Assembly: GCA_035532755.1 (NCBI GenBank)
Contig: DATKQI010000010.1
Span: 1-23,052, forward strand
Length of the DNA stretch: 23,052 bases
DNA from: DATKQI01 sp035532755
Lineage (GTDB): Bacteria; Pseudomonadota; Alphaproteobacteria; Acetobacterales; Acetobacteraceae
Reading direction: 5' to 3'
The notes under the pieces are model-generated. The model was not told where the DNA came from. It searched no databases and was given only the letters and a program-made list of their open reading frames with translations. The translations under genes were made by a program, and so were the position numbers. Shown piece by piece: positions 8,242 to 15,688 of this stretch (position 1 is the stretch's first letter; the number at the start of each line of letters is the position of its first letter).

Positions 8242-10323
8242 ATGCCCAGACTGTCCCGCCGCCTGCTGCCGCCCCCTGCCGGCGCGACACTCGCCGCCGC
8301 CTCCGCCGAAACCCGCCGCGTGCTGCGCTATGCCGCGCATGTGCATGCCGCGACCGACCGGCGCGCGCCGGAAGCCCATGCCCTGGTGTGCTGGGCGCTG
8401 CGCATGCGCACCGGCGTGGGCCTCGCCGCCGGCGCCCTGCCCTCCCGCTGCAAGCCTGAAACCCCGCTCACGGCCCAGGCCTGGGCGCATTTCGGCGCGG
8501 CACTGGCCGATGCGCACGATTGCGCGCCGCGCGGCGCCTCCCTGCTCGACAAATGGCTCGGCCCGCTCGCCCGCACCCTGCGCCTGTCGGAGATCGAGGC
8601 CGGCATCATCGGCCTCGTCGCCGGCTACCGGCTCGACGGCGCGATCGAGGCGCTGTGGGACGAGGTGAGCGACCAGCGCGGCAACGGCCGCTGGCTGCGG
8701 CTGGACGCCACGCAGTTCGCGCTGCTGCTGGGCAAGCCGGAGGCGCGGCTGCACGCGCTGCTGGGGCCGGAGGGGCGGCTGCGCGAATCCGGCCTGCTGA
8801 GCGTGGACGAGGACGGGGATATCGCGCTGCTGCCGCGCGTGGCCAGCCAGCTTGCCGCGCGCATCCCGCCCGGGGCGGACATCCGCGCCCATCTGCTGGG
8901 CCGCGCGCTGCCACCCACGCTGCCCTGGGCGGCGTTCGCCCATCTCGGCGCCGCGGCCGAGCAGGCGCGCACGGTGCTGCAAGCCGCCCGCGCCGGCGGG
9001 GAACGGGGGGTGAACATCCTGCTCTACGGCCCGCCCGGCACCGGCAAGACCAGCTTCGCCGCCACGCTGGCCGCCGCCACCGGGGCGGTGCTGCACCCGG
9101 TGGGCGAGGCCGGCGCCGACGGGGAGGAGCCGGGCCGCACGCAGCGGCTTTCCGAGCTGCGGCTGGGCCAGGCGCTGCTCGCCGGATCGGATTCGGTGCT
9201 GCTGTTCGACGAGGCGGAGGATATCGGCGCCGGCGGGCTGTTCGGCCTGCTGGAAGGCGCCCGCCCGAGCCGGGTGTTCCTGCACCGGCTGATCGAGAAC
9301 AACCCGGTGCCGGTGATCTGGACGGCGAATGACATCACCGCCCTCGGCCCGGCGATGGTGCGGCGGATGATGCTGTGCCTGGAACTGCGCCTGCCGGACG
9401 CCGAGACCCGTGCGGGGCTGTGGCGGCGCATCGCCGCGGAAGAGCAGGTGGAGCTTGCGCCCGCCGATGCCCAGGCGCTGGCCCGCCAGCACCCGGCCGC
9501 CCCGGCGCTGGCCCGCAACGCGCTCCGCGCCGCGCGCCTGTCCGGCGGAGACGCGGCGGCCGTGCGGCTCGCTGTTTCCGGCGTGGCGCGCGCGGTGAAC
9601 GGCGGCCGGCTGCCGCTGCCGGAACCGGCCGCCCCCGAGGGGTTCGACCCCGCCTTCATCGCCGCCGACCAGGACCTGCCCGCCCTGGCGGACCGGCTGT
9701 GCCGCCCCGGCGCCAACCTTGCCGTCTCCCTGCTGCTCTCCGGCCCGCCCGGCTCGGGCAAGAGCGCGTTCGCCCGCCATCTGGCGGAACGGATGGAGCT
9801 GCCGATCCTGGTGAAGCGCGCTTCCGACCTGCTCGGCAAATACGTCGGCCAGTCCGAGAAACGGATTGCCGGCGCCTTCGCCGAGGCGCGGGAGCGCGAG
9901 GCCTTCCTGGTGTTCGACGAGGCCGACAGCCTGCTGGGAGACCGGCGGGACGCGCAGCGGAGCTGGGAAATCACCCAGGTGAACGAGATGCTGACCTGGA
10001 TGGAGGACCATCCGCTGCCGTTCGCCTGCACCACCAACCTGATCGACCGGCTGGACCGCGCGAGCCTGCGGCGGTTCCTGGTGAAGGCCCGCTTCGGCTA
10101 CCTCTCGGCCGCCCAGGCCGAAGCCTGCTTCACCCGCTTCTTCGCCCTGCCCGCGCCTGCCGCCCTCGGCGGCCTGTCGCGCCTCACCCCGGCCGATTTC
10201 GCGCTGGTGCGGCGGCGGATGGCGCTGCTGGACGACCCGGGCAGCCCGGATGCGCTGGCCGCGCTGCTGGCGGCGGAAAGTGCCGAGCGCGAGGGCGGCG
10301 GGCGGATCGGCTTCGGGCGGTGA
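8242..10323 (+). CDS. Twin AAA+ domain ATPase with uncharacterised N-terminal region
   Basis: This 693-residue protein has about 230 N-terminal residues that I do not recognise, then two AAA+ modules. Module 1 has Walker A GPPGTGKT (263-270), Walker B LLFDEAED (Asp323-Glu324) and a sensor-1-like IWTAND. Module 2 has Walker A GPPGSGKS (501-508), Walker B FLVFDEADSLL (Asp559-Glu560), a pore-loop-like KYVGQSEKRI and sensor-1 CTTNLIDRLDRASLRRF. Module 2 resembles the CDC48/FtsH-type AAA core; module 1 is more divergent. Such proteins remodel or unfold other proteins using ATP; the target is unknown. ATG 8242 is preferred because GGAG (8230-8233) lies about 8 nt upstream. The in-frame ATG at 8083 has no ribosome-binding site and would add 53 Arg/Pro-rich residues of non-coding character. 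It stands alone, convergent with the next gene across 17 nt. Confidence 0.85.
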   Translation: MPRLSRRLLPPPAGATLAAASAETRRVLRYAAHVHAATDRRAPEAHALVCWALRMRTGVGLAAGALPSRCKPETPLTAQAWAHFGAALADAHDCAPRGASLLDKWLGPLARTLRLSEIEAGIIGLVAGYRLDGAIEALWDEVSDQRGNGRWLRLDATQFALLLGKPEARLHALLGPEGRLRESGLLSVDEDGDIALLPRVASQLAARIPPGADIRAHLLGRALPPTLPWAAFAHLGAAAEQARTVLQAARAGGERGVNILLYGPPGTGKTSFAATLAAATGAVLHPVGEAGADGEEPGRTQRLSELRLGQALLAGSDSVLLFDEAEDIGAGGLFGLLEGARPSRVFLHRLIENNPVPVIWTANDITALGPAMVRRMMLCLELRLPDAETRAGLWRRIAAEEQVELAPADAQALARQHPAAPALARNALRAARLSGGDAAAVRLAVSGVARAVNGGRLPLPEPAAPEGFDPAFIAADQDLPALADRLCRPGANLAVSLLLSGPPGSGKSAFARHLAERMELPILVKRASDLLGKYVGQSEKRIAGAFAEAREREAFLVFDEADSLLGDRRDAQRSWEITQVNEMLTWMEDHPLPFACTTNLIDRLDRASLRRFLVKARFGYLSAAQAEACFTRFFALPAPAALGGLSRLTPADFALVRRRMALLDDPGSPDALAALLAAESAEREGGGRIGFGR

Positions 10324-10340
10324 CCGGAAGGCCGTAGCGG

Positions 10341-10673
10341 CTATCCGGGCCGGAACCGCGCCATCACCAGCGGATCGGCGGCGAGTGCGGCGCGAATCGC
10401 CGCAGCCCCTTCCGCCGTGGCGGGGCGGGCCAGGATTTCGGTGAAGAAGGGCACCGCGCCGGTCGCGCGGTCCCGGAACAGGTTGGCCAGCGCCACCGCG
10501 ACCGGCGCGCGCGGCAGGCAGCAGGCGCAGCCCGGCGCGTGGCCGGTGGCTGTGAGCTTGAAGCGCGCGACGGCCTGGCCTGTGGCGGGCGCATCGCCCT
10601 CCACCAGCAGCGCCGCGCCTTCGCCGGCGGCGGCGAAGCGGACGGGGATGCGGGCGTCGATGAATCGAACCAT
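10341..10673 (-). CDS. Small COG0523/CobW-like protein, P-loop lost, GCxCC kept
   Basis: The 110-residue protein carries G-C-A-C-C at 48-52, followed by LPRAPVAVALANLFRDRA-TGAVPFF and ending AALAADPLVMARFR. By eye this parallels the block of G3E-family CobW/ZigA/YeiR GTPases that starts at GCxCC and runs through 'aLrdLl.rRa.GeiPpF' to 'LlaDP.laarfr'. The N-terminal IPVRFAAAGEGAALLV sits where those GTPases have a Walker A GxxGxGKTT, but the Lys-Thr is missing and the segment to GCxCC is only about 30 residues. If the relationship is real, this is a GTPase-dead, shortened relative that may bind Zn or another metal through its cysteines. It is divergent from the ArsR-methyltransferase gene with 39 nt between start codons and shares the palindrome at 10683-10698. 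Its coding status is supported by the strong alignment-like pattern; its function is inferred. Confidence 0.65.
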   Translation of the reverse strand: MVRFIDARIPVRFAAAGEGAALLVEGDAPATGQAVARFKLTATGHAPGCACCLPRAPVAVALANLFRDRATGAVPFFTEILARPATAEGAAAIRAALAADPLVMARFRPG

Positions 10674-10682
10674 ACCCTAGAC

Positions 10683-10698
10683 ATAAAGATATCTTTAT
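10683..10698. promoter_or_regulatory. Perfect 16-nt palindromic operator shared by divergent genes
   Basis: ATAAAGATATCTTTAT is a perfect palindrome in an AT-rich island. It lies 9 nt from the start codon of the leftward CobW-like gene and 14 nt from that of the rightward ArsR-methyltransferase gene. Symmetry extends to 10681-10700 with one mismatched pair. The size and AT-rich symmetric form fit an ArsR-family dimer site. ArsR proteins that regulate the S-adenosylhomocysteine/methionine cycle (the SahR group) use palindromes of this kind; I recall the general style but cannot confirm the exact consensus here. Both promoters must overlap it, so binding should repress both directions. Confidence 0.75.
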
Positions 10699-10712
10699 AT
10701 TATTTGCAAGGG

Positions 10713-11675
10713 ATGGAAGACCTCCTCATCGCCTTGCGGGCCGCGGCGGAGCCGACGCGGTTGCGCGTGCTGTCACTCGCCGCGCAGGGGATGTTCTGCG
10801 CCGGCGATTTCACCGAGATCCTCGACCAGTCCCAGCCGCGGCTTTCCCGCCACCTGAAGCTGCTGGTGGAAGCCGGGCTGCTCGCGCGGCTGCGGGAGGG
10901 GGCGCATGTGTGGTTCGGCCTGCCGGAAGGGGCGGGCGGATCGCTTGCGCGCGAGATCGTCGCCCGGCTGCCGGCGGAGGAGCCGGTGCTGGAGGCCGAC
11001 CGGCGGCAGGCGGCGCGGGTGCTGGCCGAGCGAGCGCGCATCGCCACCGAGACCTTCCGCAAGCAGGGGGCGGACTGGGACGAGATGCGCGCGCTCGACC
11101 TGCCGGCGGCGGAGGTGGAGCGGATATTGGCGGAGGTGCTGCGCGGGCCGAACCTCGGGCGGCTGATCGACATCGGCACCGGCACCGGGCGGGTGCTGGA
11201 ACTGCTCGCGCCGCGCATTTCCGCGGGCCTCGGCATCGATGCCTCCCCGGCGATGCTGTCGCTGGCGCGGGCGCGGCTCTCCCGCCCCGAATTCGCCCAT
11301 TGCGCGGTGCGCCGGGCGGACATGTACCGCCTGCCGCTGGCGGACGGGAGCTTCGATGCGGCGGTGTTGCAGATGGTGCTGCACCATGCGGAGGCGCCGG
11401 AGGCGGTGATCGCGGAGGCGGCGCGCGTGCTCAAGCCGCACGGGCGGCTCGTGATCGTGGAGCTGGAGGCGCATGCGCAGGGCAGCCTGACGCAGAAGCT
11501 CGCCCACCGCTGGACCGGGTTCGCCGCGGACCGGCTGGGCAACATGATGCGCCATGCCGGGCTGATGCCTGACGGGCCGGTGAAGGTGGCGGGGAAGCTG
11601 CCCCTGCTGGTCTGGAGCGCGACCCGCCTTGCAGCACCCGCCGCTGCCTCCCCTGCCCTGCACGCCACGCTTTAG
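10713..11675 (+). CDS. ArsR-family regulator fused to SAM-dependent methyltransferase (SahR-like)
   Basis: The 320-residue protein has an N-terminal winged helix-turn-helix (about 1-75; EPTRLRVLSLAAQG, then SQPRLSRHLKLLVEAGLLARLREGAHVWFGLP) typical of ArsR repressors. A linker follows, then a class I methyltransferase domain: motif I LIDIGTGTGRVLELL (Asp153-Gly159), then SPAMLSLARARL, DMYRLPLADGSFDAAVLQMVLHH and LKPHGRLVIVEL. The ligand pocket would bind SAM/SAH, so it probably senses S-adenosylhomocysteine and represses methionine-cycle genes. No metal-binding Cys pair of classic ArsR is seen in the recognition helix. ATG 10713 immediately follows AAGGG and sits 14 nt after the palindrome. 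The gene ends 9 nt before metH on the same strand, so it is autoregulated together with metH. Whether the methyltransferase domain is catalytically active is unknown. Confidence 0.88.
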   Translation: MEDLLIALRAAAEPTRLRVLSLAAQGMFCAGDFTEILDQSQPRLSRHLKLLVEAGLLARLREGAHVWFGLPEGAGGSLAREIVARLPAEEPVLEADRRQAARVLAERARIATETFRKQGADWDEMRALDLPAAEVERILAEVLRGPNLGRLIDIGTGTGRVLELLAPRISAGLGIDASPAMLSLARARLSRPEFAHCAVRRADMYRLPLADGSFDAAVLQMVLHHAEAPEAVIAEAARVLKPHGRLVIVELEAHAQGSLTQKLAHRWTGFAADRLGNMMRHAGLMPDGPVKVAGKLPLLVWSATRLAAPAAASPALHATL

Positions 11676-11684
11676 GACCGCACG

Positions 11685-14600
11685 ATGACAAGACCGCACC
11701 TGCTCGACGCGCTGCGCGACACCGTTCTGCTGTGCGACGGCGGCATGGGCAGCCGCGTGCAGGCGCTGACCCTGGATGTGGAGAAGGACTATTGGGGGCG
11801 GGAGAACTGCACGGAGGTGCTGAACCTTTCCCGCCCCGAGATGGTGCGGGAGATCCATCGCGGCTATTTCGAGGCCGGGGCGGACATGGTGGAGACCAAC
11901 AGCTTCGGCGGATCGCCCATCACGCTCGCCGAATTCGACCTTGCCGACCGCACGCATGAGATCAACCGCATCGCGGGCGAACTGGCGCGGGAGGCGGCGG
12001 AGAGCTTCGCCGACGGGCGGCACCGCTACGTGGTGGGCAGCATCGGGCCGGGCACCAAGCTGCCGAGCCTGGGCAACGTGGATTACGTGACGCTGGAGAC
12101 GGCGCTGGCCGCGCAGGCCGCCGGGCTGATCGCGGGCGGGGTGGATGCGATCCTGATCGAGACATGCCAGGACACATTGCAGATCAAGGCTGCGGTGAAC
12201 GGCGCGAAGATCGCGCGCGCGGCCGCCGGCACCGATACGCCGATCTTCGTGCAGGTGACGGTGGAAACCACCGGCACGCTGCTGGTGGGCCCGGACATCG
12301 CCGCCGCCGCCACGGTGGTCCATGCGCTGGACGTGCCGCTGATGGGGCTGAACTGCGCGACCGGGCCGCAGGAGATGGCGGAGCACGTACGCTGGCTGGC
12401 CGGCAACTGGCCGGGGCTGCTCTCCGTGCAGCCCAACGCGGGGCTGCCCGAGCTTGTCGATGGGGCCACGCACTATCCGCTGGGAGCGGCGGAGATGGCG
12501 AGCTGGATGGAGCGGTTCGTCGTTGAGGACGGGATGAACCTGATCGGCGGATGCTGCGGCACGTCCACCCCGCATATCGCGGCACTGGATGCGATGCTGC
12601 GCGGCCGCGGCGGGTTCCGGCCCGCGCCGGTGCCGCGCAAGCCGGTGTGGATACCGGCGGTGGCGAGCCTGTACGGGCAGACGTATCTGCGGCAGGAAAA
12701 CAGCTATTTCTCGATCGGCGAGCGGTGCAACGCCAACGGATCGAAGAAGTGGCGCAACCTGCAGGAAACCGGGGACTGGGACGGGTGCGTCGCCATGGGC
12801 CGCGAGCAGATCGGCGAGGGATCGAACGCGCTCGACATCTGCACCGCCTTCGTCGGGCGGGACGAAACCGCCGAGATGAACGAGGTGATCACGCGCTTCA
12901 CATCCTCGGTGAACGCACCGCTGGTGATCGATTCGACCGAGACGCCGGTGATCGAGAAGGCGCTGCGGCTGCATGGCGGCAAGCCGATCATCAACTCCAT
13001 CAACTTCGAGGACGGCGAGCATGCGGCGGACGACCGGCTGAAGCTGGCACGCAAGTTCGGCGCGGCGGTGATCGCGCTGACCATCGACGAGGAGGGGATG
13101 GCGAAGACGCCGGAGCGCAAGCTTGCCGTGGCGCGCAGGCTGGTGGATTTCGCCTGCACCCAGCGCGGACTTCCACAATCCGATCTGCTGATCGACCCGT
13201 TGACCTTCACCATCGCCACCGGCAACGAGGACGACCGCAAGCTGGGGCAATGGACGCTGGAGGGCATTCGCGCGATCCGCGAGGCGTTCCCGGATATCCA
13301 GATCATCCTCGGGCTTTCCAACATCAGCTTCGGGCTGAACCCGGCGGCGCGGGCGGTGCTGAACTCGGTGTTCCTGGACCACGCGGTGCGGGCGGGGATG
13401 ACCGGGGCGATCGTGCATGTGAGCAAGATCCGGCCGCTGCACCAGATCGCGCCCGAGGAGGTGCAGGTGGCGGAAGACCTGATCTTCGACCGCCGGCGCG
13501 AGGGCTATGACCCGTTGCAGAAGCTGCTGGAGATCTTCGCCGACCGCAAGCTGGGCGACGCCACCACGAAGAAGCGCGCGGAGACGGTGGAAGGGCGGCT
13601 GAAGGACCGCATCGTGGACGGGGACCGCAAGGGGCTCACCGACGAATTGGACGATGCGCTGAAGGAGCATGAGCCGCTCGACATCATCAACTCCATCCTG
13701 CTGGACGGGATGAAGGTGGTGGGCGAACTGTTCGGCGCGGGGAAGATGCAACTGCCCTTCGTGCTGCAATCGGCGGAGACGATGAAGGCCGCCGTGGCCT
13801 ATCTGGAACCGATGATGGAGCGGGTGGAAGGCCAGGAGAAGGGGACGATCGTGCTCGCCACCGTGAAGGGGGATGTGCACGACATCGGCAAGAATCTTGT
13901 CGATATCATCCTGACCAACAACGGCTACCGTGTGGTGAACCTCGGCATCAAGGTGCCGCTGGCGGACATGATGACGGCGGTGCGGGAGCATCGGGCGCAC
14001 GCCATCGGCATGTCTGGCCTGCTCGTGAAATCCACCGTGGTGATGCGGGAGAACCTGGAAGAGATGTCCCGCCAGGGGCTGGATGTGCCGGTGCTGCTAG
14101 GCGGTGCGGCGCTGACGCGCAACTACGTGGAGGATGATTGCGTGCGGGCCTATGCCTCCGGCCGGGTGGCCTATGCGCGCGATGCGTTCGACGGGCTGCA
14201 CCTGATGGACAAGGTGACGGGCAACGGGTTCGACGATTATCTGGCCGTGCTGCAAAGCAAGCGCAGCGGCAAGGCGCGCAATACCACCCGCACCTTGGGG
14301 CAGGCCGATGCGCGCGCGTTCCGCCCGGTGGACGTGGCGGCGGTGGCCGCGCGGCGGCGGCGGATGACGGGCGATGTGCCGGTGGTGGAGCCGCCGTTCT
14401 GGGGGGCGCGCGTGCTGGAGGCGCCGGCGAAGGCCATTGTGCCGTTCCTCAATGAACGCAGCCTGTACCAGTTCCAGTGGGGCTTTCGGAAGCAGGGCCG
14501 CAGCCTGGAGGATTTCCTGGGCTGGGCGAAGCAGGAATTGCGGCCGGTGATGAAGCGGATGCTGGCACTGTGCGAGGCGGACAGCATCCTGAAGCCGCAG

Positions 14601-15170
14601 GCGGTGTATGGCTACTGGAAGGCGGCCGGCCAGGGCAACGAGCTGATCGTGTTCGAGCAGGACGGGAGCAGCGAACTCTGCCGCTTCGCCCTGCCGCGCC
14701 AGCCGCGCGAGGATGGCGAGTGCATCGCCGACTTCTTCCGCGACGTGGACGATGAGCAGCGCGACGTGATCGGGCTGCAGGTGGTGACGGTGGGGCAGAA
14801 GGCCTCCGACACCGCAAGGCTGTGGTTCGAGGACAACCGCTACCAGGATTACCTGTACCTGCACGGGCTTTCGGTGGAGATGGCCGAGGCGATGGCGGAA
14901 TACGTGCACAAGCGCATCCGCGCCGAACTCGGCTTCGCCGCCGAGGACGACCGTGAGATGGAGAAGATGCTGGCGCAGGGGTACCGCGGATCGCGCTATT
15001 CCTTCGGCTACCCGGCCTGCCCGAAGCTGGAGGACCAGGTGCCGCTGCTGAGGCTGCTGGACGGGGAGCGGATCGGGGTGGAGATTTCCGATGAGTGGCA
15101 GTTGCATCCGGAGCAGTCTACGAGCGCGATCGTGGTGGTGAATCCGAAGGCGAAGTATTTTTCGGTTTAA
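11685..15170 (+). CDS. metH: Cobalamin-dependent methionine synthase
   Basis: This 1161-residue enzyme transfers the methyl group of 5-methyltetrahydrofolate to homocysteine via methylcobalamin in the cytoplasm. All modules are visible in order. The homocysteine domain has Zn ligands Cys224 (GLNCATGP) and Cys290-Cys291 (GGCCGTSTPH). The pterin-binding barrel runs about 335-620 (SIGERCNANGSKKW; GLSNISFGLNPAAR). The cobalamin cap and Rossmann domain follow, with D-V-His732-D-I-G as the axial-ligand motif. The C-terminal reactivation domain has an R1104-xxx-G-Y AdoMet motif and ends NPKAKYF. The length is close to the 1227 of E. coli MetH, and no key residue is missing. AGGA overlaps the preceding gene's stop, 7 nt before the ATG. 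It is co-transcribed with the ArsR-methyltransferase regulator. metF, often adjacent in relatives, is absent. Confidence 0.98.
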   Translation: MTRPHLLDALRDTVLLCDGGMGSRVQALTLDVEKDYWGRENCTEVLNLSRPEMVREIHRGYFEAGADMVETNSFGGSPITLAEFDLADRTHEINRIAGELAREAAESFADGRHRYVVGSIGPGTKLPSLGNVDYVTLETALAAQAAGLIAGGVDAILIETCQDTLQIKAAVNGAKIARAAAGTDTPIFVQVTVETTGTLLVGPDIAAAATVVHALDVPLMGLNCATGPQEMAEHVRWLAGNWPGLLSVQPNAGLPELVDGATHYPLGAAEMASWMERFVVEDGMNLIGGCCGTSTPHIAALDAMLRGRGGFRPAPVPRKPVWIPAVASLYGQTYLRQENSYFSIGERCNANGSKKWRNLQETGDWDGCVAMGREQIGEGSNALDICTAFVGRDETAEMNEVITRFTSSVNAPLVIDSTETPVIEKALRLHGGKPIINSINFEDGEHAADDRLKLARKFGAAVIALTIDEEGMAKTPERKLAVARRLVDFACTQRGLPQSDLLIDPLTFTIATGNEDDRKLGQWTLEGIRAIREAFPDIQIILGLSNISFGLNPAARAVLNSVFLDHAVRAGMTGAIVHVSKIRPLHQIAPEEVQVAEDLIFDRRREGYDPLQKLLEIFADRKLGDATTKKRAETVEGRLKDRIVDGDRKGLTDELDDALKEHEPLDIINSILLDGMKVVGELFGAGKMQLPFVLQSAETMKAAVAYLEPMMERVEGQEKGTIVLATVKGDVHDIGKNLVDIILTNNGYRVVNLGIKVPLADMMTAVREHRAHAIGMSGLLVKSTVVMRENLEEMSRQGLDVPVLLGGAALTRNYVEDDCVRAYASGRVAYARDAFDGLHLMDKVTGNGFDDYLAVLQSKRSGKARNTTRTLGQADARAFRPVDVAAVAARRRRMTGDVPVVEPPFWGARVLEAPAKAIVPFLNERSLYQFQWGFRKQGRSLEDFLGWAKQELRPVMKRMLALCEADSILKPQAVYGYWKAAGQGNELIVFEQDGSSELCRFALPRQPREDGECIADFFRDVDDEQRDVIGLQVVTVGQKASDTARLWFEDNRYQDYLYLHGLSVEMAEAMAEYVHKRIRAELGFAAEDDREMEKMLAQGYRGSRYSFGYPACPKLEDQVPLLRLLDGERIGVEISDEWQLHPEQSTSAIVVVNPKAKYFSV

Positions 15171-15180
15171 GGGGGTGGGT

Positions 15181-15198
15181 GGAAGGTGACTTCCTTTT
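15181..15198 (+). terminator. Weak candidate terminator after metH
   Basis: A short stem, GGAAG-GTGA-CTTCC, followed by TTTT lies 11 nt after the metH stop. Only five base pairs form, so termination strength is doubtful. Its T-run touches the left arm of the palindrome at 15198-15218. Confidence 0.35.
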
Positions 15199-15218
15199 GG
15201 CATGAAACTTTCATACCA
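15198..15218. promoter_or_regulatory. 21-bp palindrome upstream of ParD-like gene (candidate operator)
   Basis: The arms TGG and CCA flank an inner perfect ATGAAA-C-TTTCAT. Only one pair (15201/15215) is mismatched. It ends 26 nt before the ParD-like start codon, where a ribbon-helix-helix antitoxin would be expected to bind to repress its own transcription. Confidence 0.55.
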
Positions 15219-15244
15219 AATGGCGTCCACTCAGGAGCCTGCCA

Positions 15245-15514
15245 ATGACGACCATCCCGAAACGGACCGTGAGTGTGCTGGCCGAGCAGGCTGGCTATAT
15301 CGACCGATTGGTTGCCGCCAATGCTTACGCCTCGGCGAGTGAGGTTGTCCGCGCCGGCTTGCGAGCGCTGCAAGAGCGTGACGCCGTTGTCGAACGCTGG
15401 TTGCGCGAGGATGTTGCCGCGGTCCACGACGCGATGATGGCCGATCCTGGGCGTGGTGTGCCGGCCGGGCAGGTGTTCAACGTTGTTCGTGCCCGTCTCG
15501 CTGCGCGGCGGTAG
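15245..15514 (+). CDS. ParD-like type II antitoxin (no partner toxin visible)
   Basis: This 89-residue protein has the ParD layout. An N-terminal ribbon-helix-helix (KRTVSVLAEQAGYIDRLVAANAYASASEVVRAGLRALQERD, about 6-46) supplies the DNA-binding strand and dimer. A polar C-terminal helix with Ala/Arg ends (AGQVFNVVRARLAARR) normally wraps the ParE toxin. ATG 15245 follows AGGAG with 7-nt spacing, and a 21-bp palindrome lies just upstream for autoregulation. ParE usually starts overlapping or within a few nucleotides of parD. Here the next 174 nt contain no ParE-like reading frame, so this is an orphan antitoxin or one that kept only its regulatory role. GC content is lower than in metH, in keeping with an acquired patch. 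Confidence 0.8.
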   Translation: MTTIPKRTVSVLAEQAGYIDRLVAANAYASASEVVRAGLRALQERDAVVERWLREDVAAVHDAMMADPGRGVPAGQVFNVVRARLAARR

Positions 15515-15688
15515 AGGGGCGATCACAGCAAAAGTCCTGTTGTTCGCCTCGGTACGAATCATGCCCCGCCCCGCGTCGGAAATCCCCTCGCGAGTCACCG
15601 ATCACGGGGATTGATATCGGGCTTGTACGAGAGAAGCAGGGCGGGCGGCAGTGGTACGATTTGAACAAGGCTGAGCGCAGGGGGATGA

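Noticed and set aside
10674..10712. Possible SAM, SAH or cobalamin riboswitch controlling metH
   Set aside because: The regulator-metH leader is only 39 nt between divergent start codons and there are 9 nt before metH, leaving no room for a riboswitch. Control by the palindrome fits better.
15582..15612. Inverted repeat AATCCCC...GGGGATT with 17-nt loop
   Set aside because: It is only seven pairs with a long loop and no T-run; it may be chance.
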